A stretch of DNA of 64,000 nucleotides from Oenanthe sinensis. Taxonomy: Eukaryota; Streptophyta; Magnoliopsida; Apiales; Apiaceae. The DNA lies in NCBI GenBank assembly GCA_028671895.1, contig CM053810.1, positions 28,251,501 to 28,315,500 on the forward strand. The letters run 5' to 3'. Below the pieces are notes generated by a model. It saw only the letters and a program-made list of their open reading frames with translations. It ran no database searches and was not told where the DNA came from. The translations under genes were made by a program, and so were the position numbers. The number at the start of each line of letters is the position of its first letter. Within the stretch, counting starts at the first letter, position 1. Below are positions 11,179 through 23,000 of this stretch, piece by piece.

Positions 11179-14100
11179 GGAAAAAGAAGAAATCTTTGGT
11201 ACTTGGACAGTGGGTGTTCAAGACACATGACTGGAGATAAATCCCTGCTCACAAAGTTTGAGGAGAAAGCTGGCCCTGGAGTAACTTTTGGAGATGACAG
11301 CAAAGGGCACACCATGGGATATGGCTTGATTTCGAAAGAGAATGTCATCATTGAACCTGTTGCATTAGTTGATGGCTTAAGACATAACTTGTTAAGCATA
11401 AGTCAACTATGTGACAATGGAAATAAAGTCTGTTTCACAACAGAAGCATGCATAATTTCCAACAAGGTAGATGGAAGCCTGGTCATGACTGGGAATAGAA
11501 AAGGGAATGTGTACATAGCTGACTTCAACTCAACAAATGCAGAATCAATGACTTGTCTTCTCTCTAAGGCAAGTACAAATGAAAGTTGGCTGTGGCATAA
11601 GAAATTAGCTCACTTGAATTTCAAAGCCATGAATCTCTTGGTTAAGAAAAATCAAGTGAGAGGCTTACCACAAATGGAATTTGTCAAGGATGGACTTTGT
11701 GATGCTTGTCAGAAAGGAAAACAGAGGAAGGCATCATTTAAGTCAAAATTGGAATCTTCAATTGAAAAGCCACTTGAGTTATTACATATGGATTTGTTTG
11801 GTCGTGTAAATATCATGTCTATTGCAAAGAAGAAGTATGCTCTAGTCATTGTGGATGATTTTTCAAGATTCTCATGAACTTATTTTCTACATTCAAAGGA
11901 TGAAGCTAGTCATCTCATCATCAAGCACATAAGAGAAAATGAGAAAAATCTTGAATTGGATGTAAAGAAGATAAGGAGTGACAATGGAACAGAATTCAAA
12001 AATTCCACAATAAAAGAGTTCTGTGAATCAAAAGGAATCATACACACATTCTCTGCACCCAGAACACCTCAACAAAATGGGGTAGTTGAAAGGAAAAATA
12101 GGACATTGATTGAAGCTGCTAGAACCATGTTGGAAGATGCCAAACTTCCAACATACTTCTGGGCTGAGGCCATAAACACAGCATGTTTTACTCAAAACAT
12201 CTCCCTAGTAAATAAAGCTCAAGGGAAGACTCCTTATCAATTGATCAAGAAAGACAAAAAGCCAAAGGTGGGATTTCTTCATGTCTTTGGCTGCAAGTGC
12301 TATGTACTAAGAAATCAAGGTGAAAATCTAGGAAAATTTGAAGCCAAGGCTGATGAAGCTATATTTGTTGGGTATGCACTATCAGGCGTAGCCTATAGAA
12401 TCTACAATCTCAGACTACACATTATTATGGAATCTGTACATGTAGTATTTGATGATAAAAAGATTCAAGGCTTGTTTGATGAAGGAAATCATGACACACT
12501 GCATTTTGAGAATGAATCAAATGATGTAAATGATGATGAAGAGGCAGAAATTATAAAACCTCAAGTGTTCAGAAACCCAATATCAGTTGATGTTATTGCA
12601 TCAATGGATAATTTATCAGTTGACAGAAATCCATCAACTGATAATGCATCAACTGATAACTCCTCAACGGATAATCAACAATCTACATCTAGGGTATCCA
12701 CTTCAGGGGGAGGGTTTCATAATCAATCTACAAATTCAGATCACTTTGAGTTCAATACAAATGATAATGAAGCTTCATCATCAAGGCAAAATTTGTATCC
12801 TCAAAGAAAATGGACAAGAAGCCATCCATTTGAACTAATTATTGGAAATGCAGAAGATGGTGTCAAGACAAGAAGTGCTACTCAAAATGAGTGTCTGTAT
12901 AGCAGTTTTCTATCTCAAGAAGAACCCAAAAGAATTGAAGAGGCTCTCATGGATCCTGATTGGGTTTTGGCTATGCAAGAAGAACTGAATCAGTTTGAAA
13001 GAAATAAAGTATGGAAGCTGGTGCCCAGACCAAAAGATAGATCAGTAATTGGTACAAAATGGGTATTCAGAAACAAAATGGATGAAACTGGTATTGTGAC
13101 TAGGAACAAAGCAAGGCTTGTAGCAAAGGGGTATTCACAAGAAGAAGGAATTGATTTTGATGAAACTTTTGCACCAGTTGCAAGGTTAGAAGCAATTAGA
13201 ATCTTTCTGGCCTATGCTGCACATGCTAATTTCAAAGTCTACCAGATGGATGTGAAAAGTGCATTTTTGAATAGAGTACTAGAAGAGGAAGTCTATGTAG
13301 AACAACCTCCTGGCTTTGAAGATCCAAAATTTCCTAACTTTGTCTACTTTTTACTCAAAGCACTTTATGGCTTGAAGCAAGCACCAAGGGCCTGGTATGA
13401 CACTTTATCTCAGTTTCTCATTGAGAATCATTTCACAAGAGGTACTGTTGATAAAACTCTATTCATTAGAAATGTTAATGGCTCTATCATTCTTGTACAA
13501 ATTTATGTGGATGACATTATTTTTGGATCAATAAATGAGGAACTTTGCAAGAAGTTTGCCAAACTAATGCAGAGTAAATATGAAATGAGCATGATGGGAG
13601 AGCTTACCTACTTTCTTGGGTTACAAGTCAAACAGGTTAAGGATGGTATTTTTATAAATCAAACAAAGTACATTCATGATTTGTTAAAGAAATTTGAGTT
13701 AAGTGAATGTTCTTCTGCAAAAACTCTCATGGCCACTGCCACTAAACTTGAATTAAATACCAAAGAAGCTAAGGTGGATATTTCAAGTTATAGAGGCATG
13801 GTAGGCTCACTTTTATATTTAACTGCTAGTAGGCCAGATATAATGTTCTCTACATGCTTATGTGCTAGATTTCATGCTGATCCTAGAGAATCTCATTTAG
13901 TAGCTATCAAAAGAATTTTCAGATATCTTAAGGGTACATCAAATTTAGGTATTTGGTATCCTAGAGATTCTGGTTTTAATCTAATAGGCTACTCAGATGC
14001 AGATTATGCAGGTTGCAAAATAGACAGGAAAAGTACTACAGGCACCTGTCAATTTCTGGGAAACAAACTTGTGTCATGGTTTAGCAAAAAGCAACACTCA

Positions 14101-14454
14101 GTATCAACTTCAACTGCAGAAGCTGAGTACATTGCTGCTGGAAGTTGCTGTGCACAAATTTTATGGATGAGGAATCAACTATTTGACTATGGGTTCAACT
14201 TGAACAAAATTCCCATCTTCTGTGACAATACAAGTGCCATTGCAATAACAGAAAATCCTGTGCAACATTCCAGAACCAAACACATTGACATAAGGTATCA
14301 TTTCATTAGGGAACATGTAATGAATGGTACAATTGAATTACATTTTGTCCCTAGTGAACAACAACTTGCAGACATATTTACCAAACCTCTAGATGAATCT
14401 ACTTTTAATAGATTAGTCAGTGAGTTAGGTATGCTTAATTATGTTCATGCTTAA
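11179..14454 (+). pseudogene. pol: Element A Pol: protease, integrase, RT, RNase H; one nonsense codon
   Basis: In a single frame from GGA at 11179 it reads protease (WYLDSGCSRHMTG), integrase zinc finger (WHKKL, HLNF, LCDACQKGK), integrase core (HMDLFGRVN, IRSDNGTEF, TPQQNGVVERKN), a disordered linker with STDN/SMDN repeats (12570-12690), RT (ARLVAKGYSQEE, KQAPRAW, YVDDIIFGS at about 13505) and RNase H (YSDADYAG, STAEAEYIAAG, TKPLDEST), ending at TAA 14452. The only break is TGA at 11875-11877, where related elements have Trp in the integrase core. The frame before and after it is the same, so this is one recent point mutation. The frame differs from that of gag. Confidence 0.92.
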
Positions 14455-14989
14455 AATGTCTGTCAAGTTTTGTAGCCATTGTTCACAATTATCAATGGAT
14501 ATTTATCTATCGACAGATAATTACCTAAGTAATTGTTTATCGACGGATAAATCCCTTCTTATTTGATCAACAGATAAATGTTATTCCTATCGATGGATAT
14601 TTATCTATCGACAGTTAATTATCTTGGTAGTTAGTGATCGATCGATAAATGATTAATTCTCTATTTTTATCCGTCGATAGTAATAGAATTTTTACAGTTT
14701 TATTCATCCGTTGATCAGATTATAGCCGTTGGAGAATTACCATCAAGGGTAATAAACTACAGTCTTTTATACATCAACGGTTATCTGCCTAATTAAAAAG
14801 TCCTTTCAAGTATTTTTAATACTAGAAAATATAAATAGCAGTTACAATTAAAAATTCATTCTTACCTGCTATTTTTTTTCTAAACTATTCATCTCTGTCT
14901 CTCTCTCTCAAGCTAATTTTATCTAATTCTCACGAGCTCTCACAAATTCTTTCAAGTTCACTTTAATTTCTTGAATATCAACTGAAAGA
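14455..14989 (+). promoter_or_regulatory. Gap between pol and ORF2 of element A, with a promoter-like segment
   Basis: The first part (14490-14720) is a dense array of ATCGA-TGGAT / ATCAACGGAT motifs in both orientations. It is followed by TATAAATA at 14830-14837, a CT microsatellite (14891-14908) and a pyrimidine-rich leader up to the ORF2 ATG at 14990. The spacing of TATA, leader and ATG looks like a plant promoter plus 5' UTR. Function is inferred only. Confidence 0.5.
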
Positions 14990-17900
14990 ATGGCAGCACA
15001 AAAGAAGATCGTCTCTTCCACTGGGTTCACCTATGAACAGAACAACTTCACAGCATGTCTAACGGTGAATGATGCTCCTGTGGACTTTCATCCATTGATG
15101 CGATTCCTAGGAGATTGCAAAGTTTCCAAAGCTCTCAGCGAAGCACCAACAATCGTGTGTTCCTTTGTTGAAGAACTGTGGACCTCTGCAGAGATTTCAC
15201 CAGATGGGAAGGTAATTTCTTATTCTTGCAAAGGTAATACCTATACAATTACTAGTACTTCATTATCTGAATGTTTAGGGTTGCCTGCAAATAATTGTGT
15301 TAAGCCCCCAACTGAAGAAGAAATTAGGGACATGTTAGAATCCGTTAATTATGCAAATGCTGAAACTGGATTAGGAGAAGTTGTTAGGAAGAATCTTAGG
15401 AAAGAATGGAGTTATTTCTTTGATGCCATAATTAAAGTATTTTCTGGAAAAATAAGTAATTTTGATGCAATTACAATCAGTATGCAAGAAATTGCTTATT
15501 CTGTCCTATTTGATAAATATTTTGATTTTGGCACATTACTCCTAAATGAATTAACTGCCAAGTTAGGACCCAAGTCATCTAGGAAACATAATATCTACTT
15601 TGCAAGATTTTTCATGATGATTATTAATGCCTCTGTTGGAGAGTATGAAATAAGTGCAGATATGGAGTCCTTGGAGCCATGGATGCAAAACAAGAGGGTC
15701 TTCAAGGATCTTGTGAGAATCAACTTACACCCTAAGTTGTGCCTCATTTATCCTCCTCTTGTGCAGGTATATCTTCAAAATCTCAATCTTTTACATTCTT
15801 CTTCAAAATCTCAAATTTCTTTGCCTTCTGCAACAATGGAGGGAGATGGAAATGCCCCCATTCCTCTTACCCAAGTTGCACAACCTTCAAAACACAAGTC
15901 TAATCAAACCACCTCAGTAGTTTCTCAAAAGACTACTGTTGTAAGATCTAAGAAAAGAAAAACCACTGAGGGGAGAGTGAAGGTGGTTGATAAGGGTGAG
16001 GGAACTGGCCAACATCAAGAAAGCCAGAAGGATAAGGAGAGTGAGATTGAGAGGAACCAGCCAGCCACCAGTCCAATCTCCCAACAGATTGAGGCTGTAG
16101 TAAAGGACTTGAACACATCCCTAGTTGCATCTTCTCAAAAAGATGTAACTATTGAAAAGAGGTCTCAACCAGGACCATCAGATGGGGATAAGGGTCACCA
16201 AATAATACAGCCATACAAAAGAAGAAAGAAGGTTATAAATACTGCACAGGGCACACACACACTTGCAAAGCCAAATGAAAATTTGGTGGAGCCTTCAGTT
16301 TCTTCTTTTGATGTGTCTCAGAATCTTCCTGAGACACAGCCCCATTCTTTATCTGAATCTTCTCCTCAATCTCCCTCAAAAACTATTTCTTCAGAAACAG
16401 TGTTGATTGACAACTTCATTGTTTCAAATTCACCCTCTTTGCAACTCAGGGTGGAGCCAACACTCTCACCTGCATCACCAAATAAGGTTAACACCTTGGT
16501 TGATCAGACAAATACTGTTATTTCTCTCCAGTCAATGGATAACTTCCAACATCCATTGACTAGTTCACTTTCATCGATGGATATCCTTACATCCATCGAC
16601 GCGCTCCCATCAACGGATATTCATCCATCGATGGATACTTCTTATCCATCGATTGATCCCTTAATGTCAATTCATGAATCATCCATTGAAACACTTCAGG
16701 TGGCCAATACTCTATTAGGATTGAGTGGAGTGGGTGAGGTGTGTGAGAGGCAAGGTTTGCATACCTTGGCAAAAGGAGAGTGTGTGAATGAGGGGCCCTC
16801 AATTTCTTCTGAGGTGGCAAAAGGAGAGGGTGTGAGAAAAGAGAGTCCCACCTTAGCAGGTGATGAAAAAGGAGAGGAAAGTAAGGGAGAGGTGAGAATC
16901 CAGGATGAGATCCTGATGCAAGAAAAGAGAGAAGAGAGTGAGAGAGAAAAGAATAGAGAGGAACCAATTTCACCATCTCATGAAGCATCAACTTCTAAAA
17001 CTAAGCAGTTTGAAGCAGGACTCACCCAGGAGTTGGGGCTGGAGTCAGGGGGAGCTGTAGACTATGAAATCCCTGCAGCAGGTGCAGAAGTCAACATGGA
17101 GGTGGAGGATGAAATTGATGTAAATCTTGATGCTTCAACCTTTCAACATGAAGATCCTCATTATCAAGAACTAGCAGCAGCATCTAATCAAATAGCTGAG
17201 CAAATGTTGGGTTTAGTGTAGACAGAAGAGCAATTCAGGAGTGGGAAAGAGTTTTTGGCCAGTCAACCTGATGATATATCCCACATGAATCCTGAAGATT
17301 TTGATGATAATTCTGATGATGAACTTCTAGATCCACAAGTGGCTAGTGATGAAACTAATTTGGCTGAAACAGAAAGGGCCATCATTTCTCTTTACAGAAG
17401 GTCCATGGCTGAAGTAGATGTAGTGGATCCCCTGCACAGGAGAATTCTGAACTTTTACAGGGATAATTTGAAGATCCAGAAAATGCATGTCACAAGCTCC
17501 AAGTATGAATTGAAGAAAATAAGAGAAGACATTGACAGCTCAAGGATGCATTTTGACACCACCATTGACTCTAGACTCAGCCTCACAATGCTGACTAGAA
17601 TCAAGCAAAGGTTGGACACTGAGTTTTCAGCAAAGGACAAGGTAATGGAATTGGAGAAAAGAGTAACCTCCATGGAACTTAACATGCAGCAAATTTTGAA
17701 GAATCAAGTCACTCAAATCAATCTTCTGGGTAAACTCTTTGAGACTCCCATACTCTCTCAGTCAGTAGCATAAGTGCCAGTTGCTGATAACAAAAAGGGG
17801 GAGAAGCAAGAAGCTGATGCATTGGAGAAAGCAAGTGGTACTGAAGCTGTGGTAAAGTCTACAGATCCCAAGAAGGAGTTGGCTCAAGACATAGTAAGGA

Positions 17901-18393
17901 AATTTGATGCAATTGCTGCAAGTGCTAGCAAATTCAAGGAAACAAGTTCCAGTAGCTCACAACCTGGTGACATGAAAGGAAAGGGAAAGCTAATTGAAGA
18001 TGATAAAAAGAAAGCTGTCACAGGTGGAGGGGAAAGTGAAAAATTGTTGAGCAAAGCCATAGTAGTTGGCATAAGAGAAAAGAAGCAACAAGAAAGAAGA
18101 CAAGAAGAATTAGCCATTCAATTGCAAAGGGAATATGATGAAGAGGATAGGCTAATAAGAGAAGCCAGAAGAAAAGAAGGTGAAAGGAGGCCAAGGATGA
18201 AGCAAAGAGCAAACAAGCCCAAAGATGCACCAAAATCATCTGGAGTTAAAAGACCATTAGCTGATGAAGACAAAGAAGACAAGGAGAAGAAGCCAAAACA
18301 AGTCAAGACTGAAGGTCAAGCTTCTAGGAGTAATCAAGCCAAAGAAATAGAGGTGTTCAAACACAAATCTGAAAACTTTGTGCCAATTAAAGC
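14990..18393 (+). pseudogene. Element A ORF2 (env-like position), cut at its 3' end
   Basis: One frame runs from ATG 14990 for more than 1130 codons, with two nonsense codons (TAG 17219, TAA 17771) and no frameshift. It ends where a family C LTR begins at 18394; the final VIP-stop is LTR sequence. The N-terminal 260 residues look globular (FHPLMRFLGD, LRKEWSYFFDAIIKVFSGKI, SVLFDKYFDFG, NIYFARFFMMIIN), and this block recurs in ORF2 of B and C2. Then come a KKRK basic cluster (nuclear-signal-like), Ser/Thr/Gln-rich and SMD/SID/STD repeats (16530-16690), an acidic part, a coiled coil (about 17400-17700) and a Lys/Glu-rich tail. I see no signal peptide or membrane segment, so an envelope role is not supported by the sequence. 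Confidence 0.8.
17792..17806 (+). other. Polypurine-tract-like motif inside ORF2 of element A
   Basis: AAAAAGGGGGAGAAG encodes the KKGEK of a DNKKGE segment. The same purine run and peptide lie at the corresponding place in C2 (42792-42805, minus). Multiple polypurine tracts have been described for Sireviruses; this may be one. Confidence 0.45.
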
Positions 18394-19507
18394 TGTTATT
18401 CCTTAGAACAATGTCAATATTTGTAGAAGGGGGGGTTGAATACAAATATTAAAACTTTTTGAGTTTTCTAATATTTGTTCTTGATGTTTGATAGAATAAG
18501 AGAATAAGTTCGAACAAATTAATGCTGAAAAATAAAACTGAACAAAGAGATTTAAAATTATTGATGGATTGGTTTTTCCATCAATGTATATTTTTGCTCA
18601 ATGCTCCTAGGTTAAAAGAAACCTAGCTGCGTTTACAAGATTAGAAAACAAATCAACTGTTCTTACACATGTGCTCTCAAGCTTGAACAGTTGATTAAGA
18701 AATATGTCTAACTTGTATGTTTTCTAATAACGCTACTACACTTGTTTATATACCACAAGTGTTCTTTTACAATTCCTATTCTAGGATTGTTTCTACCTGC
18801 CTTCCTTTTACCTTTTTCTATTTTACAAAAAGGTTTGAAAGACAGCTTCTGATTGAGTCTTCACAGTCACTCTAGACTGTCTTCCATAGGTGTGCTTTTG
18901 TTCTCTGGATCTTCAACATATATTCTTTCTGTGTTGTCACACTCAATTGATAATTTGCTGTCAAGCATATCAACTGATCCATTCTTTAATCCATCAACTG
19001 ATGTACTTCTTCGATTGATCTTTATATCCATCGATTGATAAAAGATGTCTTATCGATTGATAGATGTTATCAATCGATATATCAGTCGATGGGTCTTCAC
19101 ATCAGTTGATGGTCTTCAATCCTTGGCTTGGCTTCTTCGATTGATCCTCCATCCATCGATGCTTCAATATCAATTGATCATCCTTCACTTGTGCAATTTC
19201 CTGTCTTCACATAATTACAATTTAACAGTTTAATTTACACATCAATTGATGATCCATATCAATCGACTCTAACATCAATTGATGAACAAAATATCAATTG
19301 ATTTACACCTTATCGATTGAAATAGACTAAGTACACCTATGCTACAATCCAAATTATCAGTTGATTCATATAAACACTTCAACTGATAAATGGTTTCCTG
19401 ATCAATTGATATTTATAACTTTCATATCAATTGATCAGTTACAACAAATAAAATTTCTATGATTCTAAGATTAATGTTATCATCAAATCACATGTAGATT
19501 CCTAACA
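18394..19507 (-). repeat. Family C LTR (copy C1, 1114 bp) in the 3' part of element A
   Basis: On the minus strand it begins TGTTAGGAAT at 19507 and ends AGGAATAACA at 18394. It aligns along its whole length with the LTR at 40409-41513. A polypurine tract adjoins its right side, so it is the 3' LTR of a minus-strand element. TATATAAA lies at 18752-18745. The U3 part (about 18935-19445) contains more than ten ATCAATTGAT / ATCGATTGAT copies. The left boundary is set by the shared terminus TGTTATTCC, beyond which C1 and C2 have unrelated flanks. Confidence 0.88.
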
Positions 19508-19520
19508 ATCTCCCCCTATT
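19508..19520 (-). promoter_or_regulatory. Polypurine tract of C1
   Basis: On the minus strand AAATAGGGGGAGAT abuts the LTR start, the position used to prime plus-strand DNA. Confidence 0.8.
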
Positions 19521-19848
19521 TGTGTCTGTGTTATTAACAGGCATAAATCTACTTGATGATAACAAAAACCCTTAAAAAAATTACATTTAGATAGAATCAA
19601 GAAACTTAATTGGCACATTAATTTTGGAAGTACCAGATTGATATATAACTCCTGCAAGCAGCTTCAATATCTTCATAATTTAATTTAGTTCCTCTTCCTC
19701 CTTTTCTCAGCATTTTCCTTTAGTTGCCTCATGAAAAAACTTCTCAATATTGCTTCATCCCTGTCAGTTTCTCCAAGTTGCCTCATAAGGTAGTGTATTT
19801 CTTCATCTGTGATTTTGTCCAGATATTTGCAGATATCAAAGAACTTTG
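19521..19848 (-). pseudogene. C-terminal fragment of family C ORF2 (copy C1)
   Basis: The minus strand reads FFDICKYLDKITDEEIHYLMRQLGETDRDEAILRSFFMRQLKENAEKRRKRN, matching the end of ORF2 of C2 (41697 region). Upstream of FFDICKYL the sequence switches abruptly to the LTR end of element A at about 19846, so the longer open frame here is an artefact of the junction. Only the last 52 or so residues and the 3' untranslated part of C1 are present. Confidence 0.75.
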
Positions 19849-20008
19849 TTTCTGTTTTCATCACTTTAGTTATCCAGTTCTTAGTTACATCAATCTTAAT
19901 TAAACTCTCTCTTTGTACAAACTTATTTCCGCAAGAAGTTGAATTAATTCTTAAGTTTGTATTCAACCCCCCCTTCTCCAAACTTAGTGTACTTAAGGGC
20001 GAATAACA
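19846..20008 (+). repeat. Truncated 3' LTR of element A (last ~160 bp)
   Basis: The sequence equals 8447-8609 of the 5' LTR apart from one substitution (AAATTTAG versus AAACTTAG) and ends GGGCGAATAACA before the ATCCT duplication. U3 and R are missing. The junction with family C shows four shared bases (TTGT). Confidence 0.9.
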
Positions 20009-20013
20009 ATCCT
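20009..20013. repeat. Target site duplication of element A, right copy
   Basis: ATCCT directly after the LTR terminus is identical to 7402-7406. Removing A restores the ORF2 frame of element B. Confidence 0.95.
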
Positions 20014-23000
20014 ACTCATGATCAATCAGGTAAAATTATGTTTACCTTTGGTGATACGACATTGGATGTTATTGCTGATGTTATCAATTCCGTGTTTAAA
20101 TTACATGTGAAACAACCTTTTCATGAAACTGTTGATGATTCTGAAATCAAGAGCATGCTTAAATCATTAGGTTACACTGCTAGCACTGACAACATGAGTA
20201 AGTTAACTAGGCCTTATTTGAGAAAAGAATGGTCCTTTTTCTTTGATCAAATTGTAAAATGTTTTACTGGTATGTGTAGTGGTTTTGATGCTATTAATTT
20301 TAACACTTATCAAATTGGCCACAGTCTCCTATTTGATAAAGTGATCAATATTGGTGATATGTCGCTCACTCAAATGGGAGCTAAATTAAATCATGTGCAT
20401 GAGGGGAGGAAGAAAGTCTATTATCATATATTTTTTATGATTCTCCTCAATCACTTCATTCCTAACATGTTAAATAGATTGGAAGATGATTGTTGTGTGT
20501 AGGCATACAAACAACAAAAGAGAATTTTCTCTGACATCAAGAGAATGGATGAGAAGAAGGGAACTAACCTGCCTACTATGGTGTATTACAGGAAAAACTA
20601 TCAACCTACAAACCTCATATCTTTAATTCTTCTTTCTTTAGAGGTGAAATGGTGCATGAACATTTTATGGGGAGTCCCCCTACACCTACCCATGTAGTCA
20701 AATCCTCTTCCTCAAAACAATCTCACAAATCCAAATCTAAAAAGAAACCAACCTCTGTTGTCTCTCAAAAGACACCAGTTGTAAAGATGAGGAGATTGAT
20801 CCAAACCAGGCGAGTAGATGAGAAAAGTGATGGAGAGCTCAACCCCTTAGAGAAGCAGGTTGTTGAAGGGCTTTTTCTAGTAAAAGAAGGTCATGATGCA
20901 CCTGATTGTATCTTAAAAGCCAAGAGGGTAGACACTTCACAAACTACAGTCTCTAAAAAAACCTAGGGATGCACCTAAGGATTCTCAACTTGAGTCTCCT
21001 GAGAAATCCTTTGCTAAGAAGTATAAGATGTTGAGGAAGGCTTATTCTACACATATACACAAGCCTGTAATTGTTACTAACCCTGTTTTGCAGAAAGTAG
21101 ATGCTCCCAAGGCTCCTGCAGAATCAGACTCGAAAAGCAAGAAAACTCATAAACTAGAGTCTAATGTTGAGTCAGAGTCTAGACATATGATTCTACTCTC
21201 AAGTCTTGGATCCAAGTCTTGTATCATTCTGGACACAGCAACAAGTCTTGGATCTACTCTCAACATATGATGCCCTAAGGAAGAGAATGGAGATGGAGCT
21301 ACATATGTCTGCACAAAATACAGTCACCAATCTATATAGATACCTCTTTAACTCTTCATGACAAATTCAAGCATCTAAGATCATAGAAGGTAGGACAATT
21401 GAAGTTCTCAAAGCACTTGGTGTGCCAGATTCTGAAAAACCAAAAATGAAGAAAGTCGAGAAGACAAAAGCCTTCAAAAGGAGATAATTAGAGTCAGTTG
21501 TTGAGTCGGAGACTGAGATTGATTAACCAGTCATTTTTTATGAAGAAATTTGGGATAATGGAGTTACTACAGGACAACCATTCAATGGATTTCTCACTCC
21601 CAACCTCTGTCAAGATAGGTGGTTGACTATCTTGTTCGTAATATAGGTACACTTGCCAATAAATATATCTATCCAACATACTAGAGTAGATTGGATCAAT
21701 TCAAGGGCATATACTTTCAAAAAGTGAGAAGGGAACTGCAGGAACTCTTCAATCTCACAGATGCCCAGGCAATCAATGCAATCCATATAAGGGCCTTTCA
21801 TCACAATTTGGATGCATTCATTATTGAAGAAAAATAGGAGGAAGAAGGTGTTGGAAGGAAGTTGGAAGAGGGCACTAGTACACTTATGGTGACTAGTGAC
21901 AAAGGTGCTCAGTCTGCCTCACCCACACAAGAACCACCTAGTCAGAGGTTGGGTGATAGTGGGGCAAAGGAGCATGATGATAAGATCTCTTTGACAACTC
22001 AATAAATTGATGATGAGAACCCCAATGATATGGGAGGACAGACTCTGATGGATACTCATGAAGAAATTCCACAATTTATTCTATTAGAGTCTATCCACTT
22101 TGAGGGGGAGTCTCATGCACTAATAGTTAAAGATGGGGACACTCAGACTCTGGCTTCTAATAAAGTTATACTGAAGCAGTCAGAGTCTAGAGTAGACCCT
22201 GAGACTAGAATACTAGAGCCAACAGACTCTGAAAAGAAAGAACAAGTTAGTAAGGGTTCAGAGTCTATTGCTGCTCACCCCTTGGTAGAAACCCCTAGCC
22301 TTTAGACAATTGAAGCGGTTCCCCTCCTTTAAGCTGGTTCAGGTATTAAAGCTTCTATTACTTCTATCACACCCTCTTCTATAGGAATTTTGAGTGCACC
22401 TTCCAAAATGAGTGAATATATTACTGAGGGGCTGGCACTGGTCTAGGTAAAAGAGAGGTAGAAAAGGCTGTAGAGAGCCAGAGTGAGGATGAAAAAGTGG
22501 GTGCCCAACCCCACTATGAGAATGAGAGACTAGGGTATCCTGAACCTAGCTTTACTTATTTGGATCAAGAATTTCCTCAAAGTTGGTCCAATAAGTTGAG
22601 GCAGAGAATGGATGTAAATTCATTTTTACTTATCTTGCATATTGGCAAGGGGGAAGCTCTAGCTGCTCAAAAGTCATTCACACAGAGACCACAACTTCAT
22701 TTAGTGGATTCTCTAGCTAGGACAGCAGACAAAGTTATGGAGGCTTTGGTGGCTGAACCACATATTCAATCTGAGACTACAATACTGAAGTCAAGAGAAC
22801 TAATTCTTATCATGCATATACAGGCTAGGCTTTCAGAGTCTAAAGAGTTTGATCACTCTAAGGAGTAGTCAGAGTCTATAGTCCCTTTCGTAGTTTTAGA
22901 GTCTACTCCACCACTAGAGTCTACAACTCTGTTACAAAGATTGAGCCTGTTGATGCTGTTGATGATTCAGTCTTTGAAGATGAAGGGGAGATGAATCCAT

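Larger units (their letters stand above)
7407..20008 (+). mobile_element. Element A: 12.6 kb Sirevirus-like copia with ORF2
   Basis: The element has a complete 5' LTR, an initiator-Met primer site, gag, pol, a long ORF2 and the last 160 or so bases of a 3' LTR, all bounded by a perfect ATCCT duplication. It lies in ORF2 of element B. It is the best preserved element here: gag is open, pol has one nonsense codon and ORF2 has two. Between 18394 and about 19848 its own 3' sequence is replaced by family C sequence in the opposite orientation. One substitution separates the two LTR ends over the 160 comparable bases. Confidence 0.95.

Noticed and set aside
14990..17221. Envelope glycoprotein
   Set aside because: Position fits env-like ORFs of Sireviruses, but no signal peptide, membrane span or fusion-like hydrophobic stretch is visible.
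19685..19981. 98-codon minus-strand frame as a gene
   Set aside because: It spans the junction between family C ORF2 and the LTR of A, and its N-terminal half is LTR sequence.
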